In this document: piece by piece, positions 46,537 to 58,482 of the stretch
Position numbering within the stretch: position 1 is the first letter of the stretch
Layout of the letters: each line of letters opens with the position of its first letter
Origin: Centrapalus pauciflorus
Taxonomy: Eukaryota; Streptophyta; Magnoliopsida; Asterales; Asteraceae
NCBI GenBank assembly: GCA_020465985.1
Contig: JAANYP010003838.1
Span: 496,001-560,000 of the forward strand
Reading direction: 5' to 3'
DNA length: 64,000 bases
Position numbers and translations under genes: made by a program
The notes under the pieces: model-generated
Told to the model about the DNA's origin: nothing
What the model saw: only the letters and a program-made list of their open reading frames with translations
Database searches by the model: none

Positions 46537-47087
46537 AAACCAATTATTTATGTTATTGTAACGTACTAAGCTAATAATCTCATTCATAACGCAAAAGATA
46601 TAGTCATGGCTCGCTACATTTGCTACCTGACCCTTAATAGTTATCAGAATACTGACCCATTACATTATAGATGATAACATATTATTCTATGCACACATTA
46701 TTATATACATGTTTAGATACAATATTTTTCATATAAGTTTAAAATCAATTAAGTATAAGCCCATTAATATAAAATCTTAGCTTCGTCCTTGATTGAGTAC
46801 TAGCTTGTTATTGATTTGCAATACTGTTTATGTGATACGGATTTTAATGATAGACACATTTAAAGTTTATTTTGTATTTATTGTTTATAAAGTATGGAAT
46901 GAGGGCTGATATGCTTGTATTATGAGTGGATGTAAAGTGGTACATTTTTTATAAATAATATTCAATATATAACATATAAGTATAAATAAAACTTATTAAT
47001 TGTAAGTTAAAGATTACAATAAACAAACATATTTTTTGAACTGAATAATATATAAAAACTAATGAAAAGTATAATAATTTATTGGGA

Positions 47088-47475
47088 GAATTTCATATAT
47101 ATCCTTGTAAACTTTCAATATTACGCATATATCCTTGCAAAATTCCTTATTACATATATATCCTTCTAAATCTTTAAATATCACATATATATCCAAATGA
47201 CTATTTTAAATTTATTTTATCATTAAAATTTTTTTTGAATACCTAAACTACCATCTTAAATCCCAACAAAAATAAATTAAAAAAATAAAGAAATATCATT
47301 TCTATTTAATTCATTAATAAATTAATTAAAAAAATGATATGTAGTAATTTTTTTTAAATGATGTAATTAAATTTAAAATAGTCATTTGGATATACATGTG
47401 AGATTTAAAGGGTTAGAAGGATATATATGTAATAAAGAAGTTTGCAAGGATATATGCGTAATATTGAAAGTTTAG
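47088..47475. mobile_element. Foldback element with ~110-bp inverted arms
   Basis: The left arm (47105-47215, 'aaactttcaatattacgcat' through 'aaatgactattttaaat') is the near-perfect inverted complement of the right arm (47365-47475). They are separated by an AT-rich loop of about 150 bp. Each arm contains repeats of 'catatatatcctt'. No ORF. One decayed arm recurs at 27010-27200. Confidence 0.8.
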
Positions 47476-47640
47476 TTGAATTGAGATTAACTAAGATTAT
47501 TGATATTTGAAGATATAATTACTAAAATTCATTAAGTTATAAGATACAAAATCAAAATTTACAATAAATTGAATATTATTATTAATTAAATATGAATAAA
47601 ATTATTTATTCTACATTCACACTTCAAGACACTTTTTTTA

Positions 47641-48799
47641 AGTCGTGTTTGGTTTGGTTTGTAGAATGTTTACTACAATAATGAAATATGTCAAAGGAAT
47701 GGAATCTGTCTGAATCTAAATACTGTAGTTTGTTTGGCTGCCAAGAACGAAATGAAATTCAGATTCAAATAATTTATTGTTTTTTCTGTTTGATTTATAG
47801 ATCTGTCAAAAGAAACTGAAGTATGATTATGACAAATAGCCAAAATATATCATTAATAACTACTAAAAATTTTAATGATAAAAATACTTTAAAAGTATAT
47901 ATATATTTTAAATTTTCTTCATAAAATAATTCTTTTTCTTTGTAAAACAAATTTATTTCTTCATAAATTTATAGTACAAGTATATTAAAAAGATAACACT
48001 AAATATTAATGTTTGCTAGGTAAGCAAAATAATATCTTATGTGGTGAGGTTAAGGTGGATCAGGTGTTGTGTAAGGGTGGTATGAGTGGGGGGGATTAGA
48101 TAGAGTGGGTTAATAGTGGGGTTGAGATATGATATGGTAGGATGATATTAAGTAGGGTTGATGAGTGTAATGTAAGGGTAGGAAAAGATGTGATAGGTTT
48201 GGTAGGTGAGTAGATTGTGGTAGGGTAGGGGTATGATATGGTATGGTGGGTATATTAAGGGTGTGAGAAAGGATGTGATAAGTTCAATGGGTGAGTAGAT
48301 TGGTGGAAAGGTAAGGTGGGTGGGTGGGATAAGGTAGGGTAATGTGGGGTGGGGTAGGGTAGGTAAGAAGGTGTAATATAATGGTGAAAAGAGATGTGAT
48401 AAGTTTGATGAGTGGATAAATTTGTGGTAGGTTAAGTTGAGAGGGGTATAGGTGTCTGCGCTAGGGTGGGATGGGGTAGGGTAGATGTAATATAAATGTG
48501 GGAAGATATGTGGTAAGTTTGTTGAGGTGGATAAATTGGTGGTAGGGTGGGGAGGATATGGTATAGGTAGGGTAGGTGGATATAATAGGCATGGATGACC
48601 AGAAAGACATGTCATGGGAATCAAATTTTCATTCATTAACAACTTCTATGGAAAACATATTCATTTAGTGGAATGATTGTTTTTTTTTTTTTGAAAGGGA
48701 ATTGTCATTCCCTGATATTTGATTACCAAAATAACACGAGAATGAAATGTTCATTCATTTCTATTAGATTCCGTCAGAATCTGTTAATCAACCGCCCCC
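47641..48799. mobile_element. Harbinger-like element with internal G-rich minisatellite
   Basis: Flanked by TTA (47638-47640 and 48800-48802). The left end is 'agtcgtgtttggtttgg' and the inverted right end is 'gggggcggttgattaac'; subterminal 'ggaatctgtctgaatc' pairs with 'gattccgtcagaatctg'. The middle (48050-48600) is a G-rich minisatellite. Ends match only partly, so confidence is moderate. Confidence 0.5.
48050..48600 (+). repeat. G-rich minisatellite A
   Basis: The plus strand is almost free of C and made of GGGT/GGTA words. A higher-order unit with 'agatgtgataagttt' and 'gtagattggtggta' recurs at about 48186, 48261, 48389 and 48499. Many G-runs of three or more could support G-quadruplexes. 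Confidence 0.85.
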
Positions 48800-48802
48800 T
48801 TA

Positions 48803-49334
48803 TTGTGTACTAAATGTCGATGATAAGGTCATTACACTAATCTTTGATGTAATCCTATATTACATGACTAAACATCATGTATATTCATGTAATATTGTTA
48901 AAAGACAATATATTGATTGATGTTACATCATAAAGATAAAATGCTCAATCTCTATATAGATTTTCAAGTTGTTAACATGAACATAAAGCTACATATATGT
49001 GTGTCCAAAGGAAGTGGTTGAAATCTTAGTGTGTAGGTGTCATCTTTTATTTGTTTGAAGATGGATAAATGTAATGTGCATTTTATGTGTAGTCACAAAT
49101 CATTTATTAATTAGTATTGATATTTGAGAAACATGGACATATGGATTGCCCATCATTGAAATGGACCAATGTGTATGTCTCTGAAAGATACCCAAATGTA
49201 TCATTGTGTATGTTTGTGAAAGATACCAAATGTATCAAACAAAATGTATTTATTTATTTTACATTTTTGTATATCAAGATACAAAATTGTCATAAATTAA
49301 ATCGATTATGTTATGAAGTGTAAAGACATTTATT
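48803..49334. other. Gene-free stretch
   Basis: AT-rich; no gene or element ends recognised. Confidence 0.6.
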
Positions 49335-49486
49335 AGGGCATTGTTATATGTATAACCTCATTTCTTTAATTTATATTAATCACACACCTCCTTGCTCACG
49401 TGATTTTTGTTAATGACGTGAGACTTAATGATTAAAAGTTAATCTTCTCTCTCATTAAGAATGGAATGTGTGTATAGAATTGCCCC
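49335..49486 (-). mobile_element. MITE family M, copy 2 (inverted)
   Basis: The ends 'gggcattgttatatg' and (inverted) 'ggggcaattctatac' pair with each other. The inner 'cacctccttgctcacgtgat' is the inverse of the motif in copy 1 at 44182-44354. Confidence 0.7.
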
Positions 49487-49641
49487 ATTTATAATACTAA
49501 TGTGTTGTTTCAACACCTCTTAGAAAACATCTTCTTTGAGTCTCTCATTCTTTTTAAAATGCTTTAATAAAAAATCACAAAGATTACATTTTATTTCAAG
49601 ATCTCTGTAACATACTAACATAAGCAAGGCCATCTATTTTA

Positions 49642-50657
49642 AGGTGCTGTTTGATTGCATAAGAGGTTAATTGTCTGATGTCTGATTCCACTTCTGATTG
49701 ATGAGAGGTGGTCCTGATAAGATACTAATATCTGATAAGAGAATTCAATAAGTCTGTTTGTTTTATAAATTATCTGATTCTGTTATTTTTATTAATTTTA
49801 CATATTAATTCCCAAAACCAAACAGATATCATTGATTAAAGTCAAATATCAAGTAAGAATAATATCATTGAATCAAAGTGATCTATGTAAACATTTAATA
49901 TCATTCAAATAACATTAACAAGATTTAAGTAATAAACCAATTCAAGTTTATAAGTTATAATCAAGTAACATAAATGCATTCAATAAACATATAACCAACA
50001 TGCTTTCAAGAATCAAATAACAATTAAAGTTTATAAGTTAAAATCAAGTTTATAAGGTTACGTTTATTAACTTCCAAATAACTTAAGTTTATAAGTTATA
50101 TAGATATGTTATTGAAAAATAATAAATTTTATCAAAAAGTGTTGGAATATTTCTCGTTATAATAAATATGGTAAGAGGTAGGGTAGGGGTGGGGTAGGTT
50201 GAGGGTGGGGTGGGATAAGGAGGGGTGAGGTGGGGTGGGTAGGTTTGATGGGTTAGTGTAGGGGTGGGGTAGAGTGGGATAGGGTAAGTATGGGAGTGGG
50301 GTAGGTAGGGTTAAGGGTGGAGATGGGGATGGGGTGGTATAAGTAAGTTAAGGGTAGTTAGGGTCGAGTGAGATTAGGTGGTTGAGGGTAGGGTATGGTA
50401 GGAGGTAGGGGGTTTAGGATAGGGTAGGGTAGGGATAGGGTGGGTGAGGTAAGGTATGGGGTAAAGGTAAGGGTGGGGTGGGGTGGGAGAGACGTGTATT
50501 TTTTTTTGTGCGATAAGTGGTGATAAGAAGCATATCAAAGTCTTATCCTGATAAGAGAATTTTGACTCTTATGTCTTCTGCATATCAAACGCACTTATCA
50601 GTATTTCCTCTTACTGAATAATAGGTTACCTCTGATAAGTGGCTATCAAACACCCCC
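49642..50657. mobile_element. Harbinger-like element with internal G-rich minisatellite, second
   Basis: The inverted ends 'aggtgctgtttgattgc' and 'gggggtgtttgatagcc' are well matched. TTA duplications flank it (49639-49641 and 50658-50660). The interior includes 'ctgataag' words near both ends and minisatellite B at 50168-50497. 1016 bp, no ORF. Confidence 0.75.
50168..50497 (+). repeat. G-rich minisatellite B
   Basis: The plus strand consists of GGGGT, GGGTA and GGTGG words with almost no C. It is similar in style to minisatellite A, 2 kb away in a different element. Confidence 0.9.
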
Positions 50658-50660
50658 TTA

Positions 50661-50939
50661 GGCCTTGTTTGTTTTTTTTATAGAAGATCTTCGAAGCTCT
50701 TATGTCTGCGAACTCGAAGACGTGGGAAGACGTTTTATATAAATGTGCGTTCGTTTTTTTGCGTTTGCCCGCGTCTGCAGACGTCTTCCGCATCGTCTGC
50801 GGACGTCTTCCCGCGTCTGCGAACGTCTTCCCGCATCTTCGGACGTCTGCAGACCTTTAGGCCATCCCTTCTGACCGCAGATTTCTACAGCTAAGTTTGC
50901 AGACCGCAGACATCAACCTCTTAAAAAACAAACAGCACC
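50661..50939. mobile_element. MITE with 'ttgtttgttttttt' ends and 'gacgtcttcc' repeats
   Basis: The left 'ggccttgtttgttttttt' matches the inverted right 'ggtgctgtttgttttttaa'. The interior has repeated 'gtctgcggacgtcttcccgc' units (50765-50860). It lies edge to edge with the preceding element. A related copy is at 62576-62826. Confidence 0.65.
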
Positions 50940-51469
50940 TAAGTCTTTGCCTCACTATATCTAAAAACGATTTTTAATGATTCCATTAAAATTAAACAAA
51001 CAATGGGTATCTATCAAGTCTATATATCATCTCCTCCCAGAGTGATTAGTACATTCTTTCTTTTTCTCTTATTTTATCATGTTCATAAAACAATATTTTG
51101 GTTATCATGCATAATAATAATATACTGTAAAACAGTTCGAACTTGTGCACATATATGTTCAGAAGATTTTATAAATCTGTAAATAAAAAAACATATGTTT
51201 TAAACTACAGTTTAGCAATCTTAATTGAGTTACAAAAAACTCTAATCAAAGACTACTACAAACCAAATAAATTCCTTCTAAAGATGAAAGGAAACTAGAA
51301 AAGTCATAAATGCAACAGCAGAAGATTTATGCGATGTCCGATTCCCATCCCAGCAAAAATATTCGACGAAGAAGAGACGTGGGAGCAGATGGAACCTAGA
51401 GATCCAACAGTATATCATCAGCGCAAAATCGAGTTGCTTTATAGTTGCGAATTAGTAATCTATTGTTAG
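50940..51469. other. Gene-free stretch, presumed 3' flank of EMC3
   Basis: It holds a half copy of the short MITE (50969-51008, 'tgattccattaaaattaaac') and probably the EMC3 3' UTR in its right part. Confidence 0.55.
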
Positions 51470-54400
51470 CTAGCTAAGGCGTTTTCTGAGTACAGCTTCA
51501 GCACGCTGCTCGAATTTTGGTAGGACCCATTCATGCTGAACTATGTCTAGACCATCTTTTTCAGCACCCAGACTCTGCATATACAAATTCCAAATATTAA
51601 GACTCCTTCATGATTACAAAATAGAAGGAAAACAAAATAGAGCTGGGTTTCTGCCTATGAATGGTGCTTGTTGTGGGTTATTACCATGTTTTAATGAAGC
51701 ATTTGAAATTTAAGTTGACAACAAAAACATTTCAATGGAAAAGAAAAAAGAAAAGAAAAGGCACAAGCTTAAAACAACTATAAAAACAGATTTTGTTAAA
51801 TAAGTATATATTTATTCTACCAATTGCATCATCAAGTATATTATACATATTATTTGATCAATGAGATTTCAAACTCTTAATTTTCCTTTTAGCTTCCCCC
51901 TGCAAGATGCTTTATAACTGAAGCAAACTACTTTTAAACAGATTCAGAAATCATCAAATCATGCAACATGTCCCTTCTAACGACCCACAAAAGAATGAGA
52001 TGGTACAACGTAAACTACATATTTGAGCTCACGATATGCAAAGAAAAGGGTGCAGTTTGCAGTTGTCTTAAATTTTTTTAAAAAAAGTCTCAACAAAAAT
52101 GTATGCCTGGAAAAGAAACCCCACCAGCATATGTCATAATACAACGATTCATATATGTATACCTTGGATGGATCAAAGCCAAATCCACTCATTTGCATCA
52201 TACGTTGCGTATCATCTGTGGCTGCATTTTTTAATAATGTTAAATTTCATAAACTCAGTGACCATAATAGGAGTCAGGGCATTAATAAGTAAAAACAAAT
52301 TAAAATAGCAAACATATGCTTACCATTTTCCTCTCCAAGGATGAGACTAAACAAACCTCTCAGTCCAAACAGATTAAGGAAATACCTGATAGAACCAATA
52401 CTTATCGTCAGTAACCTTAGTTAAAGAACAAAACTAGAAAAAAGTTATCTTCAGAAGCAAGACAAAAAGTGTATACATAAATGCATAAAGGCATACCAAG
52501 AGCGACTGCTAACGTAGCTGACATCAACAGTGCTCAAGTCAATCCCGTTCTGTAACATGGATCTAAACCTCTGAGTCAGTGGAAATGGTATCTTCGCTGG
52601 ATAAACACATGAATCAAGATTCTAACAGCATCAGAACAGAAGTATATGCACCGACCAACATCAATCATTACAATATAACATCATGAGGCAGTTACTACGG
52701 GCATGCACAATTAACACCGAAAGTGAAACGGAACAAGATTAAAAGATGTATTTTATATAAATTTCCTAGGATATTTAATGTAAATAATTGCAGACAAAGA
52801 TAGAAGAAAACTAAATGTTAGAAAAAGGCAAATCCACTATGCCTAGTGTAAAACAAAACGGGACATACCTGCTACAAACCCAGAAAAGAAGAAGTTAACC
52901 CATGCAAAAGTGAGGGTCTGGCCATAGATGGGAGGGGAGAATAGGATCAGAACCCATATAAGAAAGTTTAAGACTTAAAAAAACTTTAGCATGTCGAAAG
53001 AGGCAGAGAGGCAGCAGAAGTTTTGCTGAAAGACGCTGATTAATAACGTAAAACAACATACCTGTGGTATGATCATTGAAAGATTCTTCTTCATCATATC
53101 CATCGCCATGTTCGGATCAGAGAACATTTGTGCCTGTGGATTCTGAGCCTGGCCCTTGGGAACATGAAGTAAACCGTTTTCCTGCAAAACCAAAAACAAG
53201 AGCAACGTCATCTGAAAATATATAATAACAAAATCACCAGTTCACCACACAGTACACATATTTTACGTTCAAGAAGTTAATTTATGATGACAACGTAAGT
53301 CTTGCATTGAACGTTGCAATATAATAAATATGCATATCAGGCATTACTTGGAGAAGAAAGAACCACTAGAAAATACCCCCAAGTCCCTAACTAGATGTAA
53401 TGTCACTCATGCTCATACACATGGTCACCAAATCTTTTATGAGCAGCTTGAGACCAAGTGGAAGTGGGTCACAAGTCACAACATAACAGAAAACGAATTA
53501 GAGACTTACTAGCTAAAACAATTTGCACATGTCAAATAATCATGATCTAGTTGAGGCTAGTTCACAAAAGAAATTTTGGTTGTTTACAAGGTTAAGCAAC
53601 CCAATCATCGTCACGAAAGTTGATCATGGATTGAAGATGATCAAATTCACAGTAAGCTTCAGCCACCACTGAAGTGATGCATTCAAATCAATTTGCCCAA
53701 TACATCATGACAACTCCAGATATTCTCAGCTCTGGATACACTATTGACTATCCTTTTTTCCAAAGGAGAAGTGAGTCTTTCGTCAATTCATTAAATTAAG
53801 AATGTCCTTCTCAACGGGTTCCTCTCACAGCACACAGCAATAAGGGATTATTCAAGAACATCAAACTCGAGGCTTGGAATTGACATCCAAGCATCATGGT
53901 GTTAAATCTTTCCGTAAATTCGTAAAATTAAAGATTTTTAACATAAAATAGATATCATCTGGTGCCACATAGTAGTACATCAACATAATGTAGTTCAAAC
54001 GATGCAACTTAATTTCAAGACATGGAATTGAGTTCTCACATCCCAATCATACTCAAAGAGAAGTTATACCCTTAGTAGCTAGACATTTACAGTAATATTC
54101 AATCTTAAAGGCCTAAATCCATCAATTCAACCAATACTAGAATTAAAAAAAACACTTACAGGTCAAATCAAAAGGCATACCTCATTCGTATAATATAATT
54201 TCCGAGCACGAAAAGCCTTGGGAGGTATAAAATTAGCAGCTGCACGTAGGTTTCTAGCTCTGATTATAACCTGCCTAAAAATACACAACAAAAAAAAATT
54301 CAAATTTAGATAGAGCTTATCATATATCGATAGATGTTCATAAAAATTACGACTCATAAAAATTTAACTAACCCTTCTTTGATGATACTGGAATCGGGCA

Positions 54401-54524
54401 ATTGAGAAGTACGCATGAGCTTGGAGACAAAGTAACGAAGTACTCCGATGAGAACCATGACTACTGATAAAGGTATTAGCACCCAATCTCTGATCGCAGT
54501 GTCCAACACCAACTCCTCCGCCAT
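51470..54524 (-). CDS. EMC3: ER membrane protein complex subunit 3 (EMC3), 8 exons
   Basis: Minus-strand exons in order: 54373-54524, 54181-54274, 53062-53181, 52869-52917, 52497-52596, 52324-52385, 52163-52221 and 51470-51574 (TAG). All borders are GT/AG and the phases close, giving 246 aa, the normal length of plant EMC3. The start is MAEELVLDTAIRDW. Membrane segments are near residues 14-34, 123-138 and 172-190. Signature stretches include GQVIIRARNLR, AQMFSDPNMAMDMMKKN, TLTFAWVNFFFSGFVA, SYVSSRSWYFLNLFGLRG and ATDDTQRMMQMSGFGF. EMC3 belongs to the YidC/Oxa1/Alb3 insertase superfamily and forms the membrane-insertion core of the EMC at the ER. No lesion is seen. The largest intron is about 1 kb. 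Confidence 0.95.
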
Positions 54525-55151
54525 TGTTGGTTGATCCGATTCCGATACTGTAACTCTCTCGATCTCGTCTGGTTTACCACTGTTTCTTGTCCCTCAATAT
54601 TATAAATCAAAAATAGAAGAAATCAGTGACTCTTGGGCCGTTATCCAAACGTCAAATTTGGGCTAATTTCTGTTTAAGCCCAAATCACTATTTGAAAAAT
54701 CATAACGATGCCGCCATGGCGCCATCATCTAAATCAGAAAAAATCTATAACAATAAAAAAGTTTTAAAAACCACAAACGTGTCATATAATTGTTTTATAT
54801 ATATAGTGAATTAAATAATAGAATGTATTTATCCTTGTATAAATAATAATTTGTATTTATCATTTATTTTTTATAATAATAAGTTGTATTCATCTTTTTT
54901 GATTAAACGTGAACGTGACACATGACATATGATAGTTTTTCTTTATTATATATAGATACAGATTTAATATGGAAAATTAAATTATTTTATATTTTGATAA
55001 AACTTTGAATCTAAAATTACAAAGATTCTCATATAATGTGAATAATCTAACATGTTTAATATGAAAAAAAAACATCTCAGGAAACAAACTGATAAAATGC
55101 TAAAGAAAACATGTTTTTTTCAACATAAACATTACACTAAAAGGTCACGTC
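54525..55151. promoter_or_regulatory. EMC3 upstream region with site II-type elements
   Basis: TGGGCC (54634) and AGCCCAAA/TGGGCT words (54658-54685) lie 110-160 bp upstream of the start codon. Site II-type TGGGCY motifs are typical of constitutively expressed plant genes. The rest up to the copia element is AT-rich with no gene. Confidence 0.45.
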
Positions 55152-55156
55152 ATTTT

Positions 55157-55283
55157 TGTTATTTGGGTAATTTGCCTTGCTTCTTTCATTGAGTGAAACA
55201 ACAATAAATAAACATTTAGGTGGGCCATTGGGCCAAACTAGATAAAATACAAATACATGTCCCTAACTAAAGGTCCACTAACA
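55157..55283 (-). repeat. 3' LTR of the copia element
   Basis: 127 bp, TGTTATTTGGG ... CCACTAACA. Confidence 0.9.
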
Positions 55284-58200
55284 GTCCCCCGCAGTTTGAG
55301 GGGGAGGAGAACGGACACTTAAACTGGAGCGGAAGTCGGCAAAGAGATGAAATGGCAATCCTTTGGTGAAGATGTCAGCATATTGAAACTTAGAGGGGAC
55401 ATGGAGAACACGAACTTCGCCTTTGGCAACCTTATCTCGAACAAAGTGAATGTCGATCTCGATATGCTTGGTACGTTGGTGGTGTACCGGATTTGCTGAG
55501 AGGTACACGGCGCTTACGTTATCACAGTAGACGAGTGATGCAGAAGAAAGAGGAAGACATAGTTCGCAAAGGAGATTGCGGATCCATGCCGTCTCCGCAA
55601 CTACATTAGCGACGCCACGATATTCAGCTTCTGCACTAGAGCGAGAGGTGGTTTGTTGACGTTTGGAGGACCATGAGATGATGTTGTCTCCAAGAAAAAC
55701 ACAATAGCCGGATGTGGATCTTCTAGTTGCGGGGCAGCCAGCCCAATCGGCATCAGTGTAAGCAGTGAGCTGAGATGAAGAGGAACTGAATAACTGAAGA
55801 CCCAAATCTGTGGTACCGCGTATATATCGAAGAACGCGCTTCATGGCATTAAGGTGAGGCTCTCGAGGGTCATGCATATACAGGCATAGTTGCTGAACGG
55901 CGTATGCAATATCTGGCCGTGTAAATGTGAGATACTGAAGTGCACCTGCCAGGCTCCGATATAGTTCTGGATCAGAGACGGGAGGACCATCCGGTCCAAG
56001 TTTTTTATCAAGATCGACTGGAGTACGACTTGGGTTGCAATTAACCATTTGTGCACGGTCTAAAATTGCCGTAGCATAATTTGACTGAGAGAGGAACAGC
56101 CCAGAGGTGTTGCGAGTTGCAGAAATACCCAAGAAGTAGTTGAGGGATCCAAGATCAGTCATAGCAAACTCGCGATGTAAGAGACCCATAATGCGATGAA
56201 GAAGAGTCGACGAGGATGCTATGAGAATAATGTCGTCAACATATAGAAGCAGGTATGCTGTATCCGAACCCCGATGAAATATAAAGAGAGATGCGTCTGA
56301 TTTGCTGTGAGTAAAACCAACCCTGGTGGCGAACGATGTAAACCTTTGGAACCAGGCGCGAGGTGCCTGTTTAAGACCATAGAGGGACTTTTGCAGAAGA
56401 CAGACGTAATCGGGGTGGGTTGGATCATGGAACCCCGGTGGCTGGTGCATGTAAACCGTCTCCGCCAACAGGCCATTAAGAAATGCATTCTTAACATCGA
56501 GTTGGTGTATAGGCCAATCTCGAGATAAAGCGAGGCTAAGCACAGTGCGGATTGTTGCTGGTTTAACAACGGGGCTAAATGTATCATGGCAGTCTACTCC
56601 CTGTAATTGGTTTTTGCCATTTGCAACAAGCCTGGCCTTGTAGCGACTAAGAGATCCATCAGACTTAATTTTGTGGCGAAATAACCACATGGACCGGACA
56701 ACATTCACATTTTTTGGGCGCGGGACAAGTTTCCATGTGCCATTTTTAATTAACGCATTAAATTCGTCTTGCATAGCATTTTTCCAATTATCATCACAGA
56801 GAGCTTTAAGATGAGAGGTTGGAAGAGGAGATATATGGGAGACATGAAGATTGAGACGAGTGATAGGTTTGGTTATACCGGATCTGGAGCGGGTGGCCAT
56901 TGGGTGGGATGGAATTTGCGATGTAGAAGGAGGTTGGGGATTTTGGACCGCGGTAGAAGTAGATGAATCGGTATTATTAGTGGTGGATGGCGGGGCCACG
57001 ACGGTAGGGGGTTGAGTGGTCTCGGTTGGAGATAGGGAGTCTGTAGGTTGGATGGTGGAGTGGTTTGGTGCATCAATAGATTGGGGGGGTGAGGGTGTGA
57101 CTTTTTTAGATGAGGAGGTAAGAATAGAGCGGGCGATAGGTGAAGGGTCTGAAGAGGAGTCTAGAAATGTATAGTCTGAAGAGGAAGAAGGAGGTGTTTG
57201 GTAGGGAAATGCGGATTCGTCAAAAGTGACGTGTCGGGAAATTATTATTTTGTTGGTTTTTGTATCAAGGCACCGGAAACCGCGATGATTAGAAGGGTAA
57301 CCGAGAAAGACACATGGAGTGGATCGGGGTTGGAGTTTGTGAGTGGTATTGGTGTACGGATAGCAAAGACAACCAAAGACACGAAGATGAGAATAGGTGG
57401 GTGTTTTATTGAAGAGTTTTGTGTATGGAATGTGGTTGGAGATAGCCGAGGAGGGAAGAATGTTTAGAAGATGGACTGCCATAAATAATGCTTCGGTCCA
57501 AAAGGATGGGGGGAGATGAGCTTGAAAAAGGAGCGTGCGAATATGATTATTTATAATGCGAATCATGCGCTCGGATTTTCCATTTTGTTGAGATGTTTGG
57601 GGGCAAGAAAAACGAAACTGAATACCCGTGTTGTTAAAGAGGGTATGTTGGGAGATGTTGTCAAATTCACCCCCATGATCACATTGGAATGCTTTTATTT
57701 CTTTGTTGAATTGATTGTTAACATATGCGCGGAATTGAAGAAATTTTGCAAAAGCATCGGATTTATGTTTTAGTGGATAAACCCATAAAAAATGAGAATA
57801 GTGATCAAGAAATAAGACGTAATACTTAAAACCACCAACACTTACAATCGGAGAAGTCCACAAATCAGAATGAATAATATCAAAAGAACTAGAAACTAAA
57901 GTACGAGAGCTATGAAAAGGTAGTTTTGTTTGTTTTCCAAGTTGACATGCATGGCACAAACCAGAAGGTTTTGTGTTATTACATTGAATGAAATTACGAG
58001 AAGCTAAAAAACGTAACACTTCATCGCCAGGGTGGCCAAGGCGTTGGTGCCACGTGGACTGGGTAGAGGAGAGAAGGGCGACCGGAGCGTTGGTTGTGAG
58101 AGGATAGAGGTCTCTGGAGCTATCACAGCGGAGGAGCACCTTGCGGGTCGGGTGATCCTTCACAGAAAAACCAGATTTGTCAAACTCAACTGTGCAGTTA

Positions 58201-58478
58201 TTATCACGAGTGAAACTACGAACCGACACCAGATTTTTTATAATATTAGGAGCAACAAGAACGTTTTTTAAGTGAAGAGGACGAGATGAAGTTGGAAAAA
58301 TGCTATGCCCAGAATTAGTAACGGGAATGGAATTTCCGTTACCAACAATTATAGACGAATGTAATGCATTATTAAAAATAGTAGAGAGGGTACCTGTGTC
58401 CGCAGTGAGATGTGATGTAGCCCCGGTGTCCATGTACCATCCAGCATCAAGACCTGCAGTTGGTTGTTGGAGAGTCAT
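55278..58478 (-). CDS. Copia Pol polyprotein (protease, integrase, RT, RNase H)
   Basis: 1066 codons without internal stops. In copia order: an aspartic protease motif DTGATSH near residue 17; the GAG-pre-integrase zinc region (WHQRLGHP ... CHACQ) at about 143-178; the integrase core with D205, D267 and E303, which has the D-D(35)E spacing; reverse transcriptase at about 570-810 with the YVDD catalytic box; and RNase H at about 890-1030 (YTDADWAGC, SSAEAEYRG). The last codons overlap the first bases of the 3' LTR. The frame stays open upstream of the ATG for about 35 codons, overlapping gag in another frame. It is similar to RE1/RE2-type copia elements. All catalytic residues I can locate are present. 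Confidence 0.93.
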   Translation of the reverse strand: MTLQQPTAGLDAGWYMDTGATSHLTADTGTLSTIFNNALHSSIIVGNGNSIPVTNSGHSIFPTSSRPLHLKNVLVAPNIIKNLVSVRSFTRDNNCTVEFDKSGFSVKDHPTRKVLLRCDSSRDLYPLTTNAPVALLSSTQSTWHQRLGHPGDEVLRFLASRNFIQCNNTKPSGLCHACQLGKQTKLPFHSSRTLVSSSFDIIHSDLWTSPIVSVGGFKYYVLFLDHYSHFLWVYPLKHKSDAFAKFLQFRAYVNNQFNKEIKAFQCDHGGEFDNISQHTLFNNTGIQFRFSCPQTSQQNGKSERMIRIINNHIRTLLFQAHLPPSFWTEALFMAVHLLNILPSSAISNHIPYTKLFNKTPTYSHLRVFGCLCYPYTNTTHKLQPRSTPCVFLGYPSNHRGFRCLDTKTNKIIISRHVTFDESAFPYQTPPSSSSDYTFLDSSSDPSPIARSILTSSSKKVTPSPPQSIDAPNHSTIQPTDSLSPTETTQPPTVVAPPSTTNNTDSSTSTAVQNPQPPSTSQIPSHPMATRSRSGITKPITRLNLHVSHISPLPTSHLKALCDDNWKNAMQDEFNALIKNGTWKLVPRPKNVNVVRSMWLFRHKIKSDGSLSRYKARLVANGKNQLQGVDCHDTFSPVVKPATIRTVLSLALSRDWPIHQLDVKNAFLNGLLAETVYMHQPPGFHDPTHPDYVCLLQKSLYGLKQAPRAWFQRFTSFATRVGFTHSKSDASLFIFHRGSDTAYLLLYVDDIILIASSSTLLHRIMGLLHREFAMTDLGSLNYFLGISATRNTSGLFLSQSNYATAILDRAQMVNCNPSRTPVDLDKKLGPDGPPVSDPELYRSLAGALQYLTFTRPDIAYAVQQLCLYMHDPREPHLNAMKRVLRYIRGTTDLGLQLFSSSSSQLTAYTDADWAGCPATRRSTSGYCVFLGDNIISWSSKRQQTTSRSSAEAEYRGVANVVAETAWIRNLLCELCLPLSSASLVYCDNVSAVYLSANPVHHQRTKHIEIDIHFVRDKVAKGEVRVLHVPSKFQYADIFTKGLPFHLFADFRSSLSVRSPPPQTAGDC

Positions 58479-58482
58479 GGTG

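Noticed and set aside
48148..48642. 164-codon minus-strand ORF rich in Pro, Thr, Tyr and His
   Set aside because: It is the translation of the C-rich strand of G-rich minisatellite A; no start context or protein family, and the composition is explained by the repeat.
54905..54962. Possible Helitron 5' end ('ttctttattatatatagata')
   Set aside because: It resembles the TCTATCTAT start of the other copies only loosely and no 3' hairpin with CTAG was found.
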